From assembly GCA_027943335.1 (NCBI GenBank), contig BSBK01002161.1, forward strand, positions 627,001 through 691,000: DNA of 64,000 bases. Direction: 5' to 3'. Position 1 is the stretch's first letter. Every line of letters starts with the position of its first letter. Origin of the DNA: Chamaecyparis obtusa. Lineage: Eukaryota; Streptophyta; Pinopsida; Cupressales; Cupressaceae. The translations under genes and the position numbers were made by a program. Of the stretch, positions 1-11,760 are shown piece after piece. Below the pieces are notes generated by a model. The model had not been told where the DNA came from. It saw only the letters and a program-made list of their open reading frames with translations, and did no database searches.

Positions 1-215
1 GCTTGTTTCCAGGTTTTCACCAAGGCACTTTTTTTTCTTTTTCATTTTTTTGTATTTTTCATTTTTTTCAATTTTTTTGTACTTTTGATATTTTTTATTT
101 TTTTCGTGAATCATCAAGGCACCTATTGCTAGGTTTTCACCAAGATGTTCATTTTTTCAGGACTTTTCCTGATTTTTAAGATTTTTTCAGGACATTTTAC
201 CATAGACTGAATGCC
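1..215 (-). other. Gypsy C' 3' noncoding, T-rich on plus strand
   Basis: Between the integrase stop (216-218) and the window edge. On the plus strand it is a run of T-tracts broken by two copies of AGGTTTTCACCAAG, near 12 and near 132. It probably belongs to the 3' untranslated part of the element before its LTR. No gene is seen here. Confidence 0.6.
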
Positions 216-1346
216 TTAGGTGTAGAATTTCTTCAGATGGAGAACATTGATTGGTTGTCGAAGCTGTTCTCCTTCAGTTGTTGAGAGTTGATAGGCACTA
301 GAGCCAAAAGTAGCAGTGATAACAAAGGGACCCAGCCAATTGGGTTTGAACTTCCCCTTGCGTTCTCGATGTGATTGATTTTTAGGATTTTCTCTCAACA
401 CTAGATCGCCAACCTGAAATTCTCTATGTCTGACTTTCTTGTTGTAGCCTCTAGACATTCTTTTCTGATACACTCTGAGATGATCATACGCTGCTTGCCT
501 GTGTTCATCTAGTAATTCAAGTTCTTGTAACCTAGACACTCTGTAGTCTTCATCAGTGACAAGTCCATGCATTCTGATTCTGAGTGATGGGATTTCAACC
601 TCAATAGGTAGTACCATTTCAGACCCATAAACTAAAGCAAAAGGTGTAGCCCCTATAGGTGTTCTGATACTAGTTCTGTATGCCCAAAGAGCTGGATTGA
701 TCATGAGATGCCAGTCTCTTCCTGTTTTATTCACTATTATGTGCAAGATTTTCAAGAGATTTTTGTTTGAAGCTTCAGCTTGTCCATTCCCTTGAGGATA
801 GTAGATAGATGACCAATGTTGAGTAATCTTGAATTTGGCACATAAGTCATCTAGGTCCTTGTTTTTGAATTGTCCCCCATTGTCTATGACTATGGAATGA
901 GGGATCCCATATCTGCAAATGATGTAGTTCAGGATGAACATAGAGATCTGTTTCCCTGTTGCTTGTGTTAGAAGAACTGCTTCTACCCATTTTGTAAAAT
1001 AATCTGTAGCTGTGATGATATGGGTATGTCCATTAGAAGAGTGTGGATGGATAGTGCCTATGAGATCAAATGCCCATTGTTGAAAAGGCCATTGTGTAGT
1101 AAAGGGAATTATAGCTCTCCCTGGAGCATGAATCAAGTTGCCATGTACTTGACACTGTTGATAGTTTTTAGCAAATTTAATAGCCTCTTTCTCCATTTCA
1201 GGCCAATAGTACCCAGCCCTAATAAGTTTTTGAGCTAACGTTAAACCGTTCAAGTGTGACCCACATATACCCTCGTGGACTTCCTCTAATGCACATTGAG
1301 ACTCTTCCCATTCTAAACATCTAAGTAGTGTACCATCTAGACCTCA
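216..1346 (-). pseudogene. Integrase of gypsy C'
   Basis: Encodes an N-terminal zinc-binding motif (H and H of VHEGICGSH, then CQVC-like CQQCQVHG spacing), the DDE core and a basic C-terminal domain ending in QPINVLHLKKFYT. Visible core residues are Asp in WAFDLIG, Asp in IVIDNGGQF and Glu in NGQAEASNKN, so the catalytic triad is kept. The frame is open upstream of the first Met, through the zinc motif, as far as a TGA at 1344-1346 where Arg (CGA) would fit. It shares one frame with the RNase H and RT segments to its right. It would insert the DNA copy into the genome; this copy is broken. Confidence 0.9.
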
Positions 1347-1544
1347 TTTGTATAGATCATTACCAATGATGACATATCGGGATGCAGATCGGATAAGGTT
1401 TCATTTCTAAAAGCGGTTAAAGGACTCAGGGATGATTTGGTCATGGAGATAGGAGAACAAATTTTTGTAGCGAGATGAGTCATAACCTACAACAGTGCAG
1501 ATCATGCGGGTTTCAGGGGAGTCATATGCAGGATAGGATAAGGC

Positions 1545-2507
1545 TTACACCAGGAACTCATAGCGTAGTTCATGTTCGGGCTGCTGTAAGAGAGTAGATA
1601 ATGTCGCCATTACATCGGCAACCTTATTCTCCATTCTGGGTATTTGCTCAAATGTGATAGAGATGAAGTATTTCTTTAAATCATCTACCATTCTCTTGTA
1701 AGGAATGAGCTTTTCATCTTTGGTTTGGTACACATCATTGACTTGGTGGATAAAAAGTTGTGAGTCTCCATGGATGTGCATCTCTGTAACTCTCCACTGT
1801 ATTGCCATTTTCATACCATTGAGAAGTGCCTCATATTCAACAATATTGTTTGTGCAAGGAAACTTTAGTCTAAATGCTTTGGGTATCGAGTATCCTTGAG
1901 GAGTGATGAACAATATGCCTGCTCCAGATCTATTTTCTGTGTAGAAGCCATCAAAGAATAACCGCCATGCTCTAGAAGAGAGGTGCATGATAGAGGAATC
2001 GGGAAATTCCATTTGCATGGGTGTATCATCAAATAGTGGTGCTTCAGCTAATTGATCAGAAATGACCTGTCCTTTGATAGCTTTTCTTTCAACATATTCA
2101 ATGTCAAATTTTCTCAAGAGCATGACCCATTTAGCTAGTCTACCTGTGAGGGTAGCTTTTCTTAGGAGATATTTCAGTGGATCAATTTTAGCTACCAAAT
2201 GAGTAGTATGAGCTAACATGTAGTGTCTCAGTTTCTGCGATGCAAAGATCATAGCTAGACATGCCTTCTCTATCATTGAGTAGTTCTTCTCATAGGCCAC
2301 TAAAGTTCTACTGATATAGTAGATGGCTCTTTCTTTCTTGTTCTCATCATGCTGTGCTAGCAATGCCCCCAGTGATGTATCTGTTTCGGAGACATATAAT
2401 ATTAATGGCTTCCCATGAATAGGAGGCATTAAGATAGGAGGATTCGAGAGATAATTCTTGATATGATCAAAATTCTTTGCACAATATTCATTCCAGGAAA
2501 AGGTCAC
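1545..2507 (-). pseudogene. RNase H plus archaeal-type RNase H of gypsy C'
   Basis: Two RNase H domains in tandem. The first (right, about 2040-2450) has SETDTSLGALLAQ, NYSMIEKACLA and KIDPLKYLL, the usual Ty3/gypsy RNase H layout. The second (left, about 1560-1990) starts WRLFFDG and has EYEALLNG, HGDSQ and NKVAD, the DEDD residues of the archaeal-type RNase H that marks the Tat/Ogre lineage. The order RT, RNase H, archaeal RNase H, integrase is the usual one for Tat elements. A TAA at 1545-1547 cuts the frame before the linker to integrase. Confidence 0.9.
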
Positions 2508-2624
2508 ACCTTTATGTAATGTTTTTGTAAAAGGCTGTGATATGTCCGCTAGCTGTGATATGAATCTTCTGATAGATTAAACTCTGCCTTGCAACATCCT
2601 CATTTGACTGATATTTGTGGGAGG

Positions 2625-3240
2625 TTACATCTCGATGATAGCCTTGACTTTAGCCGGATCAACTTCAATGCCTTTCTTTGAAACTATGTATCCTAAGAGC
2701 TTTCTAGGAGTGACACCAAAAGCACACTTCTTAGGATTTAGTCGGAGACTAAACTGTTCCATTCTATCTAGGATCATGCTCAGGTCTGTTAGATGTTCAG
2801 TTCTAATCATGGATTTTGCCAAGGTATCATCCACATAATCCTCCATTGTTTTATGCATCATATCATGAAAAATAGATGTCATTGCTCTTTGATATGTGGC
2901 TCCAGCATTTTTGAGTCCGAATGGCATAACATTCCAACAGAAGGTTCCCCACGCACATATGAAAGCTATTTTCTCTTGATCTTCTGGAGCAATTTTGATT
3001 TGGTTGTACCCGAAAAATCCATCCATTAAGGAATACATTTCATAGCCCGCAGTCATGTCCACTATCATATCAATGTTAGGCAGCGGAAAATCATCCTTAG
3101 GGCATGCTCTGTTCACATCTCTAAAGTTCGTGCACACTCTGATTGAACCATCTAGTTTTGAAATAGGTACAATGTTAGAGATCCACTCAGCATAGTCTAT
3201 GACATGGATGAATCTAGCTTTTAGGAGTTTTTTAGTTCTG
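2625..3240 (-). pseudogene. Reverse transcriptase of gypsy C'
   Basis: RT palm and fingers are clear: RVCTNFRDVNRACPKD, FPLPNIDMIVD, FGYNQIKIAPED, MPFGLKNAGATYQ and the catalytic YVDDTLAKS, followed by the connection segment NPKKCAFGV. All catalytic aspartates are present. Compared with the other copy (62461 onward) one base is missing in the run of A residues near 3230, which shifts the frame between the upstream spacer and RT. The true upstream frame is 3221-5200. Confidence 0.92.
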
Positions 3241-5200
3241 CTTTGACTAAGAGTGCAGCATGAGGATGCATCTTTCTCAATTTTTGTTTGATTGGTTTTA
3301 CTCCAAGAGCAATGGATAGATGGTGCATAATGAGATTGGGATCCAATCCTGGCATATCTGAATATTTCCATGCAAAATTAATCTTTTTTTCTGATAAGAA
3401 TGTAGTGAATTTTTGTGTCTCTTCTTCTGATAGAGATTGTGCTACATGTACCAATTGTGGTTCCTCTGTTGTACCCAAATTGATGGATTGAGTGGGCTCA
3501 ATCAGAACTGGAGATCAATCCTATAAATGAATCGAAAGGACATCAAATATCTCATCCTTAGGTGTCTCAAAGAGGTTTTCACCTTTAGATACGTCTTTTC
3601 TTTTTACTTTTGTAGGATCTGAGACTGCCACAAAGTGGTTTTCACCCTCATAACTCTTTTTCTTTTTCTTTTTATTTTTTTGACTAAGATATTTGATGTC
3701 TGACTCAGTCATGCTGACGCTCAGTTTGCTGATGGAAGTCCTCATAGGCTCGACTGCATTGAGGTAACAAGCAAGGGCATAGTCACTTGGGAAGGTATAC
3801 ATACCATGGTTTGGGTTTGTGGAAGTTTGGCCGATAAGATCAGGGCGTTGGATAGTCAAAGCGGGAAAGGATTGGGATATGGTGTTCATAGATGTGGATA
3901 TGTCATCATTGGTCCTAACCTGATGCTCAAGTTCAAAGGTGATATTATAGCTCAAAATGTTCAATTTGTGAATAGGCTCAACATCATCATGGGAGTCCTT
4001 TTCAGCCATAGGTGGATCAGACATGTTAAGTTCATTGTTTCGCTCTAGACCTACATTGGGTTGGGATACATATTGGTGAATAACATCAATAAATTTCTCT
4101 ATTATAAGCTCATCTTCTTCTGGAATGGCACCCCATTCATAGTCATTTGACTCAGCTTCTGATTCAGGATCTCTAGGAAATCTTAGAAAATGTGTGAAAT
4201 CAGGATGAATACCCCAAGAAGGATTACCCTCAGTCTCTGACTTGAATTCATATTCATGGGAATCAATGTCAGAATAACTACCCCCTTCTTCTTGATCAGT
4301 TTGATTACCTTTGAGATTGGCTGGTTCTTGTGGTGCAACCATCTCTTGCGCTACAGTAGGTTCTTGTGTTTCTACTACATTAATTCTTCTGATAGGATCA
4401 TCTTTATCATCAAGAAGATCTTTGATCTCTTTAGGCAATTTTTCATAGGGGATAAGTTCTGAACTATCTAAATCATCATCAGAGGGTTCTATTTCTTCTT
4501 TCTTAAGAAGGGGTTCTCCTGGTGCAATTTGTTCTATGACATGAGAACAACCACCTTTGAGATGATAGGGTTTCTTCTTAAAGCCTAAGCCACCAGTATC
4601 TTTGTTGGCTCTACCAATATGTGAAATGGGTGTTACAAGACCCTTTCCTCTGATTCCTAGAGGTCCTTGACCGGAATATCCCATCTTGGCTATCAATTTG
4701 TTTCCTAGACCATATGAATTAGAAGGGATTGTAGGTGCTATAGATTCTCTAGGTTGAATAATTTTAGATTTAGAATCCTCTTTATATAGCCATGCTAGCA
4801 TAGCTTCATCCTCTTCAAATTCTTGTTTGGATACTTTCTCCGCCACAAAATTTCTTTTGTATGCTTCCATAGGTTCCTTAGGTTCTGATTTAGACTGCTT
4901 CAAGGATTGTCCATATGACTTAGGTGAGATTGGGAGAGATTTCAGAGACAAGACTGGCTCTATAGTGTATTCTCCCATCCCATTTTCTTTGATATTGATC
5001 TCTTTAGCAATGTCATCCATCTTAGATGTGGAAGCAACATTTAGCTGCTTGATGGAAGATTCTCTGTTATTGAGAACAAGCTTATCGGCACTTTCCTTCA
5101 ATGTATTGCAAGTTGTACTAAGATCTGCTGGGATAGTAACTTCTACCCCTTCATAGGGAAATTTCAAGCATTGATGGTATGTAGAAGGAATGGCTTGCAT
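3241..5200 (-). pseudogene. Spacer with G-patch domain between protease and RT, gypsy C'
   Basis: About 650 codons in one frame between protease and RT. Right to left it holds the end of protease (FPYEGVEVTIPAD), a low-complexity region, a G-patch near 4560-4730 (LGNKLIAKMGYSGQGPLG, then KGLVTPI and GGLGFKK), an acidic segment, a poly-lysine patch (near 3660-3690) and the lead-in to RT with FAWKYSDMPGLDP. The G-patch is a glycine-rich RNA-binding module. The spacer is unusually long for a gypsy pol, and its function is not known. The matching region of the other copy (60520-62460) keeps all these parts. Confidence 0.75.
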
Positions 5201-5892
5201 TTCATGTATCCAGGTCTCCCTAGAAGGATATTGTAAGCCAATGGTAGATCAATCACCTAACATGTGGTATCTTTGATGACCGGACCCACTCGGATAGGTA
5301 AGAAAATGGTGCCTTTAGAAGCTCTTTCTTGTTCATCATAGGCTTGTATGGTGATCTTCTTTCAAGGATCAATAGCCATCTTTGAGAATCCCAACTGTGT
5401 GATTAAGTTGTAAGAACAAATGTTGAGGCCTACGCCCCCATCTATCAACACACATTTGACTCGACGGTTCTGGATCAAGACTTCTATGTGCAAGGGCTGA
5501 TTATGTGGGTGACCTAGGGAGTTGTCATCTTCCTCTGAAAAGGAGATATATTGCAGAGACATTAGATGACCAACCATAGTCTGGAACCTGTCTAGGTCTA
5601 AATCATCAGGAACATTAGAGCCAAGCAAAGCTTTGTCTAGGGTATCTCTGTGAACTGGAGATATTCGAAGTAACTCAAACATAGAGATTTTGGCATTGTT
5701 ATGTTGGAGTTGTTGGACGATGCTATAAGATGTAGGTCTTGTATCCTTTGGATTGGAAGATTTTGAGGCAGCCTTCTATTTAGAAGCAGATGTGAGATTG
5801 AAAGGTATCTTAGGGACATTAGATGAACTTGGTGTTTGTCCTTTCAGATGAGCCTGAGCTTGTGATCTGGTAACCGCATTAGCTGAGGAATG
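5201..5892 (-). pseudogene. Protease and gag-protease linker of gypsy C', truncated
   Basis: Retropepsin-like segment: VLIDGGVGLNI (active-site DGG form), SYNLITQLGFS. It is broken into more than one frame (5362-5682 and 5637-5819). Homology to the other copy ends at 5892, after the revcomp of CTCAGCTAATGCAGTTACC, so Gag and its zinc motif are absent here. Confidence 0.75.
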
Positions 5893-5907
5893 ACTATGAA
5901 GAAACTT

Positions 5908-6540
5908 TTGCACCTGTAGCAAGAATTGAAGTAATAAATGTTCTTGGCCTATGCATCTTTTAAGAAATTCAAAGTGTATTGGATGGAGGTGAAGTCAGCA
6001 TTTCTAAATGGAGAATTGGAAGAAGTCTACATTGAGTAGCCTAAAGGTTTTCCTTTGACTCAAGAAGGAGACATGGTATGTAAATTGAAAAAAGTATTAT
6101 ATGGACTAAAGCAAGCACCTAGAACTTGGTATGCTAGACTGGATAATTATTTGTTGAAATTGGGATTTACTAAAGGAATAGCTAATAGAAATCTGTATAC
6201 AAAAGAAATTGAAAATGGTTTGTTGATTATAGTTATTTTTGTTGATGACATTATCTTTGGAGGAGAAGATGAAGCTAGTGACAAATTTGTTGATGAAATG
6301 AAGACTGAATTTGAAATGAGTATGATTGGTGAGATGAAATAATTTTTGGGATTATAGATAACATAGAACAGTGATGGTATCTTTGTATGTTAGACAAAGT
6401 ACTTGAATGATTTTCTAAAAAGATTTGGAATGGAGAACTGTAAACTAGTTGGAACACCTATGGTTACAGGATGTAAACTATCTAGCAAAGATGAAACACT
6501 AGCAGTTGAGCAGAAGAACTACATATCCATGATTGGATGA
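5908..6540 (+). pseudogene. Copia 1 reverse transcriptase, partial
   Basis: Begins inside RT with FAPVARIE, then KSAFLNGELEE, YGLKQAPRTWY and the catalytic FVDDIIFGG. A stop replaces Gln in YIE*PKGF at about 6038. Further in-frame stops lie at 6340 and just after it (TAA, TAG, TAG). There is a one-base shift near 5940. The palm with both aspartates is present, but the first part of RT and everything upstream are absent. Confidence 0.9.
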
Positions 6541-7176
6541 TTGCAGTACTTAACACATACTAGACTGGATATACAACATTTAGTTGGAATGGTAGCAAGA
6601 TTTCAAGCTAAACCTAGAGAGCCACATTATGCTGCAGTAAAGAGGATACTGAGATATTTAAGAGGTACAATGGACTATGGATTGTGGTATGAAAAATCTA
6701 ATGATTTTACCCTATGTGCATATACAGATGCTGATTGGGGAGGTAGTGTTGATGACAAGAAAAGCACCAGTGGTGGAGCCTTTTTTCTTGGAGGAAGATT
6801 AGTTTCTTGGCTAAGAAAGAAGAAGAATTGTATTTCACAAAGCACAGCAGAAGTAGAGTATGTAGCAGTAGCAAACAATTGTAACCAGATAATTTGGATG
6901 AAGTAGATGTTGAAGGATATTGGAATTAAGTTTGTTGAGCCTGTTGTCATACATTGCGACAACACTAGTACAGTTAGTATGTCTAAGAATCCTATTTTAC
7001 ATTTTAAGACTAAGCATATAGAGATCAAGTATCATGTTGTAAGAGAGAAAGTTGCTGAAAAAGAAGTTAGACTAGAGTACATAAGCACAAAGGAACATAT
7101 AGCAGATATATTTACAAAGCCTTTGCCTAAGGATACATTTGAGTATCTGAGAGGTATGCTTGGGGTTATGCCCTAG
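6541..7176 (+). pseudogene. Copia 1 RNase H
   Basis: Copia-type RNase H: AYTDADWGGSVDDKKSTSG, SQSTAEVEYVA, HCDNTSTVSMSKNP, HIEIKYH, then THE copia end ADIFTKPLPKDTFEYLR and the TAG at 7174-7176. In frame with the RT above. A TAG at 6904-6906 stands where Gln is usual. It would degrade RNA in the RNA:DNA hybrid during reverse transcription. Confidence 0.92.
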
Positions 7177-7536
7177 CCTACTTTTGAGTAATGATGTAGT
7201 TGGTTGCATCCATCTAGTGGTATATGAGCCCTATCTTTCTTCTATATTGGATGTTGGTACTTCCTCTATGGGGGAATATGTGAGTTGAGTCATGAGGACT
7301 CTTGTGAATGTATTTTATGAATAGTGTCTATTGACATTGAGTTGTTTTTGACATAGTGATGAAATTTCTATCATTGATGTTAATGGTGGAGAAGTGTACA
7401 TGAAAAACCACTTGTACCATCTGTTGGAGAGAACTAAATAGGATAATGAAGCAAGATTTGAAATGTTTGTCTGAGTAGCAGTATTGGATTTTTGGAACAT
7501 TGGATGTTTTTCATCTATGTTGCCATCAATGCAAAT
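7177..7536 (+). other. Copia 1 3' untranslated region
   Basis: Noncoding stretch from the pol stop to the polypurine tract. It holds ATGTTGCCATCAATGCAAA (7517-7535), one arm of an inverted repeat completed inside the LTR at 7613-7630. No gene seen. Confidence 0.7.
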
Positions 7537-7543
7537 GGGGGAG
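7537..7543 (+). other. Copia 1 polypurine tract
   Basis: GGGGGAGA just before the 3' LTR, where plus-strand DNA synthesis is primed. In the other copia elements TGTTGG follows directly after GAGAT; here about 20 extra bases lie in between. Confidence 0.65.
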
Positions 7544-8070
7544 ATTTTAAAGAATGAATGCAAGATGTTGGCAGTCATTCTGTAGCAGTTGTTGTTGCAT
7601 TCATGACTAGGATTGTCATTGATGTCAACACAGTGATCTTCTGGAGACTAGCAGAGAAACAGACAGTGTTTTGATTAGCGCACGTGGGATATTGTAGATA
7701 GAGATATGTGATGTTGAGGTTATATTATTTGATATGTTATTTGTCTATGGTTAAGAGCATAGACAAAAATTCATTTATTCATAAAAGTTATGAGCATTTT
7801 GGTGGAAGCAGTATTTAGGCAGTGTTCCTGAGTAGCGGTTTGTGGAAATCGGATTATATCTCCTAATCGGGATGGAATCTAGTTTTGCACAGTTAAAGGG
7901 AATGTTGAGACACATTGACAGTGACATGATTCACAACACAAACTTTGAGGTCACATGAGTGAAGAGTTATTACATCTGGAAGCCAATAGTTTTGTGTAAT
8001 TCTGATGTAGCGCGTGGAAACTTTTATTTTGTATTTGTGTGCCAACTCATTTGTAATTATTTGAGTGTGG

Positions 8071-8077
8071 TATAAAT
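8071..8077 (+). promoter_or_regulatory. TATA box of copia 1 LTR
   Basis: TATAAAT about 505 bp into the LTR, in the position expected for the U3 core promoter. Confidence 0.5.
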
Positions 8078-8690
8078 GAAGGAATGTTTTTCTTTATTGT
8101 GAAAGTAGCAGCAATGTGAAAGAAGTGTGAGAATGGTATGGATGAATGCGAATGTAAGCATGAAGTGAAGAAAAGAGCTAATGAAGTTGTGAAAGTGAAA
8201 TTGTGAAGGAAGACATGTGAAGTACAAAGATCTGGAATTGAGATCTGATGTAGCAGTGAGTGCGGTTTGGCATAGTAAGAAGGTAACATATTTGATATTA
8301 TTTTGCTAAATAATATTAAGTTCATTTGGACAATGTGTTCAGTGATCTTACCCTGAAGCTTTTTAGGTAGTGGGTCCTTTTGTCTTCCATAACTCCTAAC
8401 AGGGTTAGAATCTTTTAACAGGGATTCAAAATCTCCTAACAGGGATTCATATGTACTAAATGTATTTCATAAGACTCCTAACATAGTCCATCCTTTCACA
8501 AGGAATATTTATATTAGTGCATCTTTTGTGGGCATCATTACCACTAGGGTTTACTCTTTGATCAAGAGGTTCCCTAGTCAACATATCTTGTGTTATTGTG
8601 TCATTGTGTATGAATATCTCTTTATGGTTGGTAATTACATTTCTTACATGGTTAAATGTTGTTGAAGTTGATAAAGGTTATAATTATCTA

Positions 8691-8722
8691 ATAACTGATT
8701 CACCCCCCCCCCTCTCAGTTAT
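8691..8722 (+). repeat. LTR-end hairpin, copia 1
   Basis: Arms ATAACTGA (8691-8698) and TCAGTTAT (8715-8722), perfect 8-bp inverted repeat around a C-rich loop (TTCA, C run, TC). It lies 24 bp before the LTR end. Same structure with different arms in other copia LTRs here. Confidence 0.8.
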
Positions 8723-8746
8723 CTTGGTGGACTTTACTTTCTAACA

Positions 8747-9880
8747 ATATCAATTTTGATAACATAGTAAACATAAGTAATGTAAAGGCAGTAGGTGATC
8801 TACCTATCATAGCAAAGCCTATTGATACTATATGCAGGGAATGTGTAATGGGAAAGCATGTGAGAAATTCATTCAGGAGAAAGAAAAATTCAATAGAGAA
8901 CAACTTGGATCTGATTCACATAGACCTATGTGGTCCAACTCAAACAAGATCATACTATGGTGAAAGGTATTTCATTTTGTTTGTTGATGATTATACTAGG
9001 ATGATGTGGGTTGCATTCTTGAAAGATAAGTCAAAAGCATTTGAGAAGTTCAAAATATTCAAAGCTAAGGTTGAGAATGAATCTAGCCTAAAGATAAAAT
9101 GTTTGAGATCGAATAGAGGAGGAGAATGCACCTTTGACAGTTTCTATGAGTACTGCAAAGAACATGGCATAAAGAGATAGTTAAGTGCACCTAGAACCCC
9201 TTAGCAGAATAGAATTGTAGAGAGAGAAGGAATAGGATCATCCTTGATATAGCGCACACCATCATGATTGAAGGAAAAGTTGCACACATCTATTGGAGAG
9301 ATGTGGTCAATACAATAGTCTACACCATCAATAGAATTCAATTAAGCCTAGGTGCTGAAAAAAAAACCATATGAGCTATGGTTTGGTAATATTCCCATAA
9401 TAAAATACTTCAAAATATTTGGAAGCAAGTGCTACATCAAGAGGGATGAAGCATTAGGAAAGTTTGATGCAAGAAGTGATGAAGGTATTTTCCTTGGTGA
9501 CTCTAATAAAAGTAAAGCTTATAGATATTTCAATTTAAGATTGAAAAAGATCATTGAAAGTGCTCATGTTAAGATTGATAAAAAATTTATGGTTCAAGAA
9601 AGATATCATAATTACTCACCCATGATTGAAGAAGAACCCAGACCCTCCACTAGTGAGACAATCATTGAAGAAATGTTTGATAGTATTGATGTGTTATTTA
9701 ATGACTCTAAGACAAGTGAAAAAGAAACTCCTAAGGCTGATGAGTCAGCATCACCTAAAGTTCCAAAGTTTACATCTAGAAATCATTCCAAGAAAGACAT
9801 CATTGGAGATCAGAGCGGCAAAGTCTTAACAAGATCACAAGAAAAGAACTCAGCTAGTAGTGAAGCGGTATGTTTACTAT
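8747..9880 (+). pseudogene. Copia 2 pre-integrase and integrase
   Basis: Starts with the end of the GAG-pre-integrase zinc motif (CRECVMGKH), then the integrase core: LDLIHIDLCGP with the first Asp and YFILFVDDYTR. The second catalytic Asp is lost: the usual SDNGGE reads SNRGGE. The Glu region is VEREG. The C-terminal GKFDARSDEGIFLG and KSKAYR motifs are intact. Stops at 9178 and several more to about 9280 break it. The downstream frame from 9352 is the same as the upstream one, so no frameshift is needed. Confidence 0.88.
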
Positions 9881-10682
9881 CTCAGATTGAACCTTTAAGT
9901 GTTGAAGATGCATGTAATGATTCAGATTGGCATGATGCTATGAAAGAAGAACTTGATCATATTGTTAAGAATGACACTTGGGAACTGGTCCCAAGACCTA
10001 GTGATAAGAATGTGATTGGAACAAAATGAATATTTAGAAACAAGATGAATGAAGATGGTACAATAGTAAGAAATAAAGAAAGGTTGGTATGTAAGGGATA
10101 TGCGCAAAGAGAAGGCATTGATTATTTAGACACATTTGCACCTGTGAGCATATTAGAAGCTATTAAGTTGTTTCTAGCTTATGCTACAGTCAAAAAATTC
10201 AAAGTATATCAAATGGATGTCAAGTCAGCATTCCTGAATGGAGATTTGAAAGAAGAAGTATACATTGAGTAGCCAGAAGGATTCACCTTATCCGATAGAC
10301 CTGATATGGTATGCAAATTGAAGAAGGCCCTCTATGGACTTAAGAAAGACCCTAGAGCATGGTATGAAAGACTAGATGGATATTTGACAAAGATTGGATT
10401 CAAGAAAGGAGCAGTAGATTGTAATCTATTCATTAGAGATACATCTAAAGGTCTAATACTTGTAGCTATATTTGTTGATGACATTATCTTTGGAGGTAAT
10501 GACAAACTAAGTGCAGAATTTTCCAAAGAAATGCAGAATGAGTTTGAGATGAGTATGATTGGTCTTATCAAATATTTTTTTGGACTAAATGTGCAGCAAA
10601 TAGAAAAAAGAATTTTTATTAATCACTCCAAGTATGTGAAAGAGATACTGAAGAAATTCAAAATGGATGATTGCAAACCAGT
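9881..10682 (+). pseudogene. Copia 2 reverse transcriptase, 5' part
   Basis: RVT_2-type [77 protein letters not shown] and FVDDIIFGGND. Stops: TGA at about 10027 (Trp expected) and TAG at about 10269 (Gln expected in YIE*PEG). The frame ends in CKPV at 10682, where the solo LTR begins. Confidence 0.92.
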
Positions 10683-11659
10683 TGTAATACCCCTCTAACC
10701 CTAATATAAGTTTTGTGTTTTTGAAAGAATTAAGATCCTTTGATATTTTCTTACAGCTTAAGTTGTACATGATACTTATTTGATCTATTCCTATAGTTTT
10801 TTATAATAATTTCATAAGCTAGTACTCAATGATTCTAATATCAGACATACTATCTAAAGGTATCATTTTTGTATGTATTTATCTCCATGTATGTATTGAG
10901 TACCTACAAGACCTTTATGAACATAGTTAGGATGTTATATGATATGTACTTGATAGATATATATAAGTGGTTATTTATATTTTCTTCTATTAAGGTTACC
11001 TTGGATGAATCTTGTATCTCACTTGATGATTTGATTATGTTAATTTATTATTAGTATTGATAAGAGACTAACACAATGCTTGAGATTCTAACCTTCATTA
11101 TGATGATGCTATATGCTTTGAGTGTATATATATACATGATGTGTTTTCATAATTTAGGATGAAGTCGTAGTTACTCACATAGCTGAGGTCCACATGATGT
11201 ATCGATCCTGGTCATCTGTCTGCAATGTTTTCTTTTATATGTATATCCGTGCATATGTATTTCTTCTTTGTGATGCAGGCTTGCAGGTACTGGGCATTGA
11301 CTTCACCTGGCTTCACAGGTCTGAGCATGCCCTCAAATCCTCAATGGTTGTTGTTATGGAGATAGTACTAAGGCCCCTACATGAGTCTTCCTTTGTCATT
11401 ATTCCAATTTGGGAATATTAGGGTTCTTTCTTTGTCAGTCAACCTTTGGGTCAAAAACCCAGATCCAATGCACCCGGTTGGGCATGGTTGTAGTTAGTCC
11501 CTTGTGACCACTTGAATTCATTTGGTTGTATGATTTGTTTACTCATTTTATTTATTTCTCCTTCTTGGTATGATTCTTAATTAATATTTCTATGTTGTGT
11601 TTCAGGAGTTTGGCTTGACTTTCCTTGTTGATTATAGTGTTTGGTATTTGGCATGTATC

Positions 11660-11698
<39 letters not shown>

Positions 11699-11760
11699 GG
11701 AAATATATATATGGGTGCACACATATATGTATTTATATATATATAATTTATATGTGATTA
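11660..11760. repeat. AT microsatellite inside the solo LTR
   Basis: Alternating AT run of about 30 bases, then broken AT blocks with a GGGTGCACAC interruption. Confidence 0.8.

Larger units (their letters stand above)
1..5892 (-). mobile_element. Gypsy C', truncated Ty3/gypsy (Tat-like) element
   Basis: Minus-strand element reading from right to left: protease, G-patch region, RT, RNase H, archaeal-type RNase H, integrase. The same family lies in opposite orientation at 53870-64000, and the two align from 5892 leftward (59791 rightward in the other copy). The 5' LTR, leader and most of gag are missing because homology stops at about 5892, where copia sequence begins. The 3' LTR would lie left of the window. 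The pol frame has several stops and at least one frameshift, so this copy is inactive. Confidence 0.9.
5893..8746 (+). mobile_element. Copia 1: 3' half of a Ty1/copia element with 3' LTR
   Basis: Plus-strand remnant with part of RT, RNase H, 3' untranslated region, polypurine tract and 3' LTR. Its left end abuts gypsy C' at about 5892 within RT. Its LTR ends CTTTCTAACA at 8746, and the next base resumes copia 2 coding sequence, so copia 1 had inserted into copia 2. Confidence 0.85.
7566..8746 (+). repeat. Copia 1 3' LTR
   Basis: About 1.18 kb from TGTTGG to CTAACA. TATA box at 8071-8077 and a C-loop hairpin at 8691-8722 near the 3' end. The start could instead be at 7544, right after the polypurine tract. 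The 5' LTR is not in the window. Confidence 0.75.

Noticed and set aside
8701..8712. C-runs as G-quadruplex or i-motif elements
   Set aside because: Each site has a single run; a quadruplex needs several. The paired arms are the better signal.
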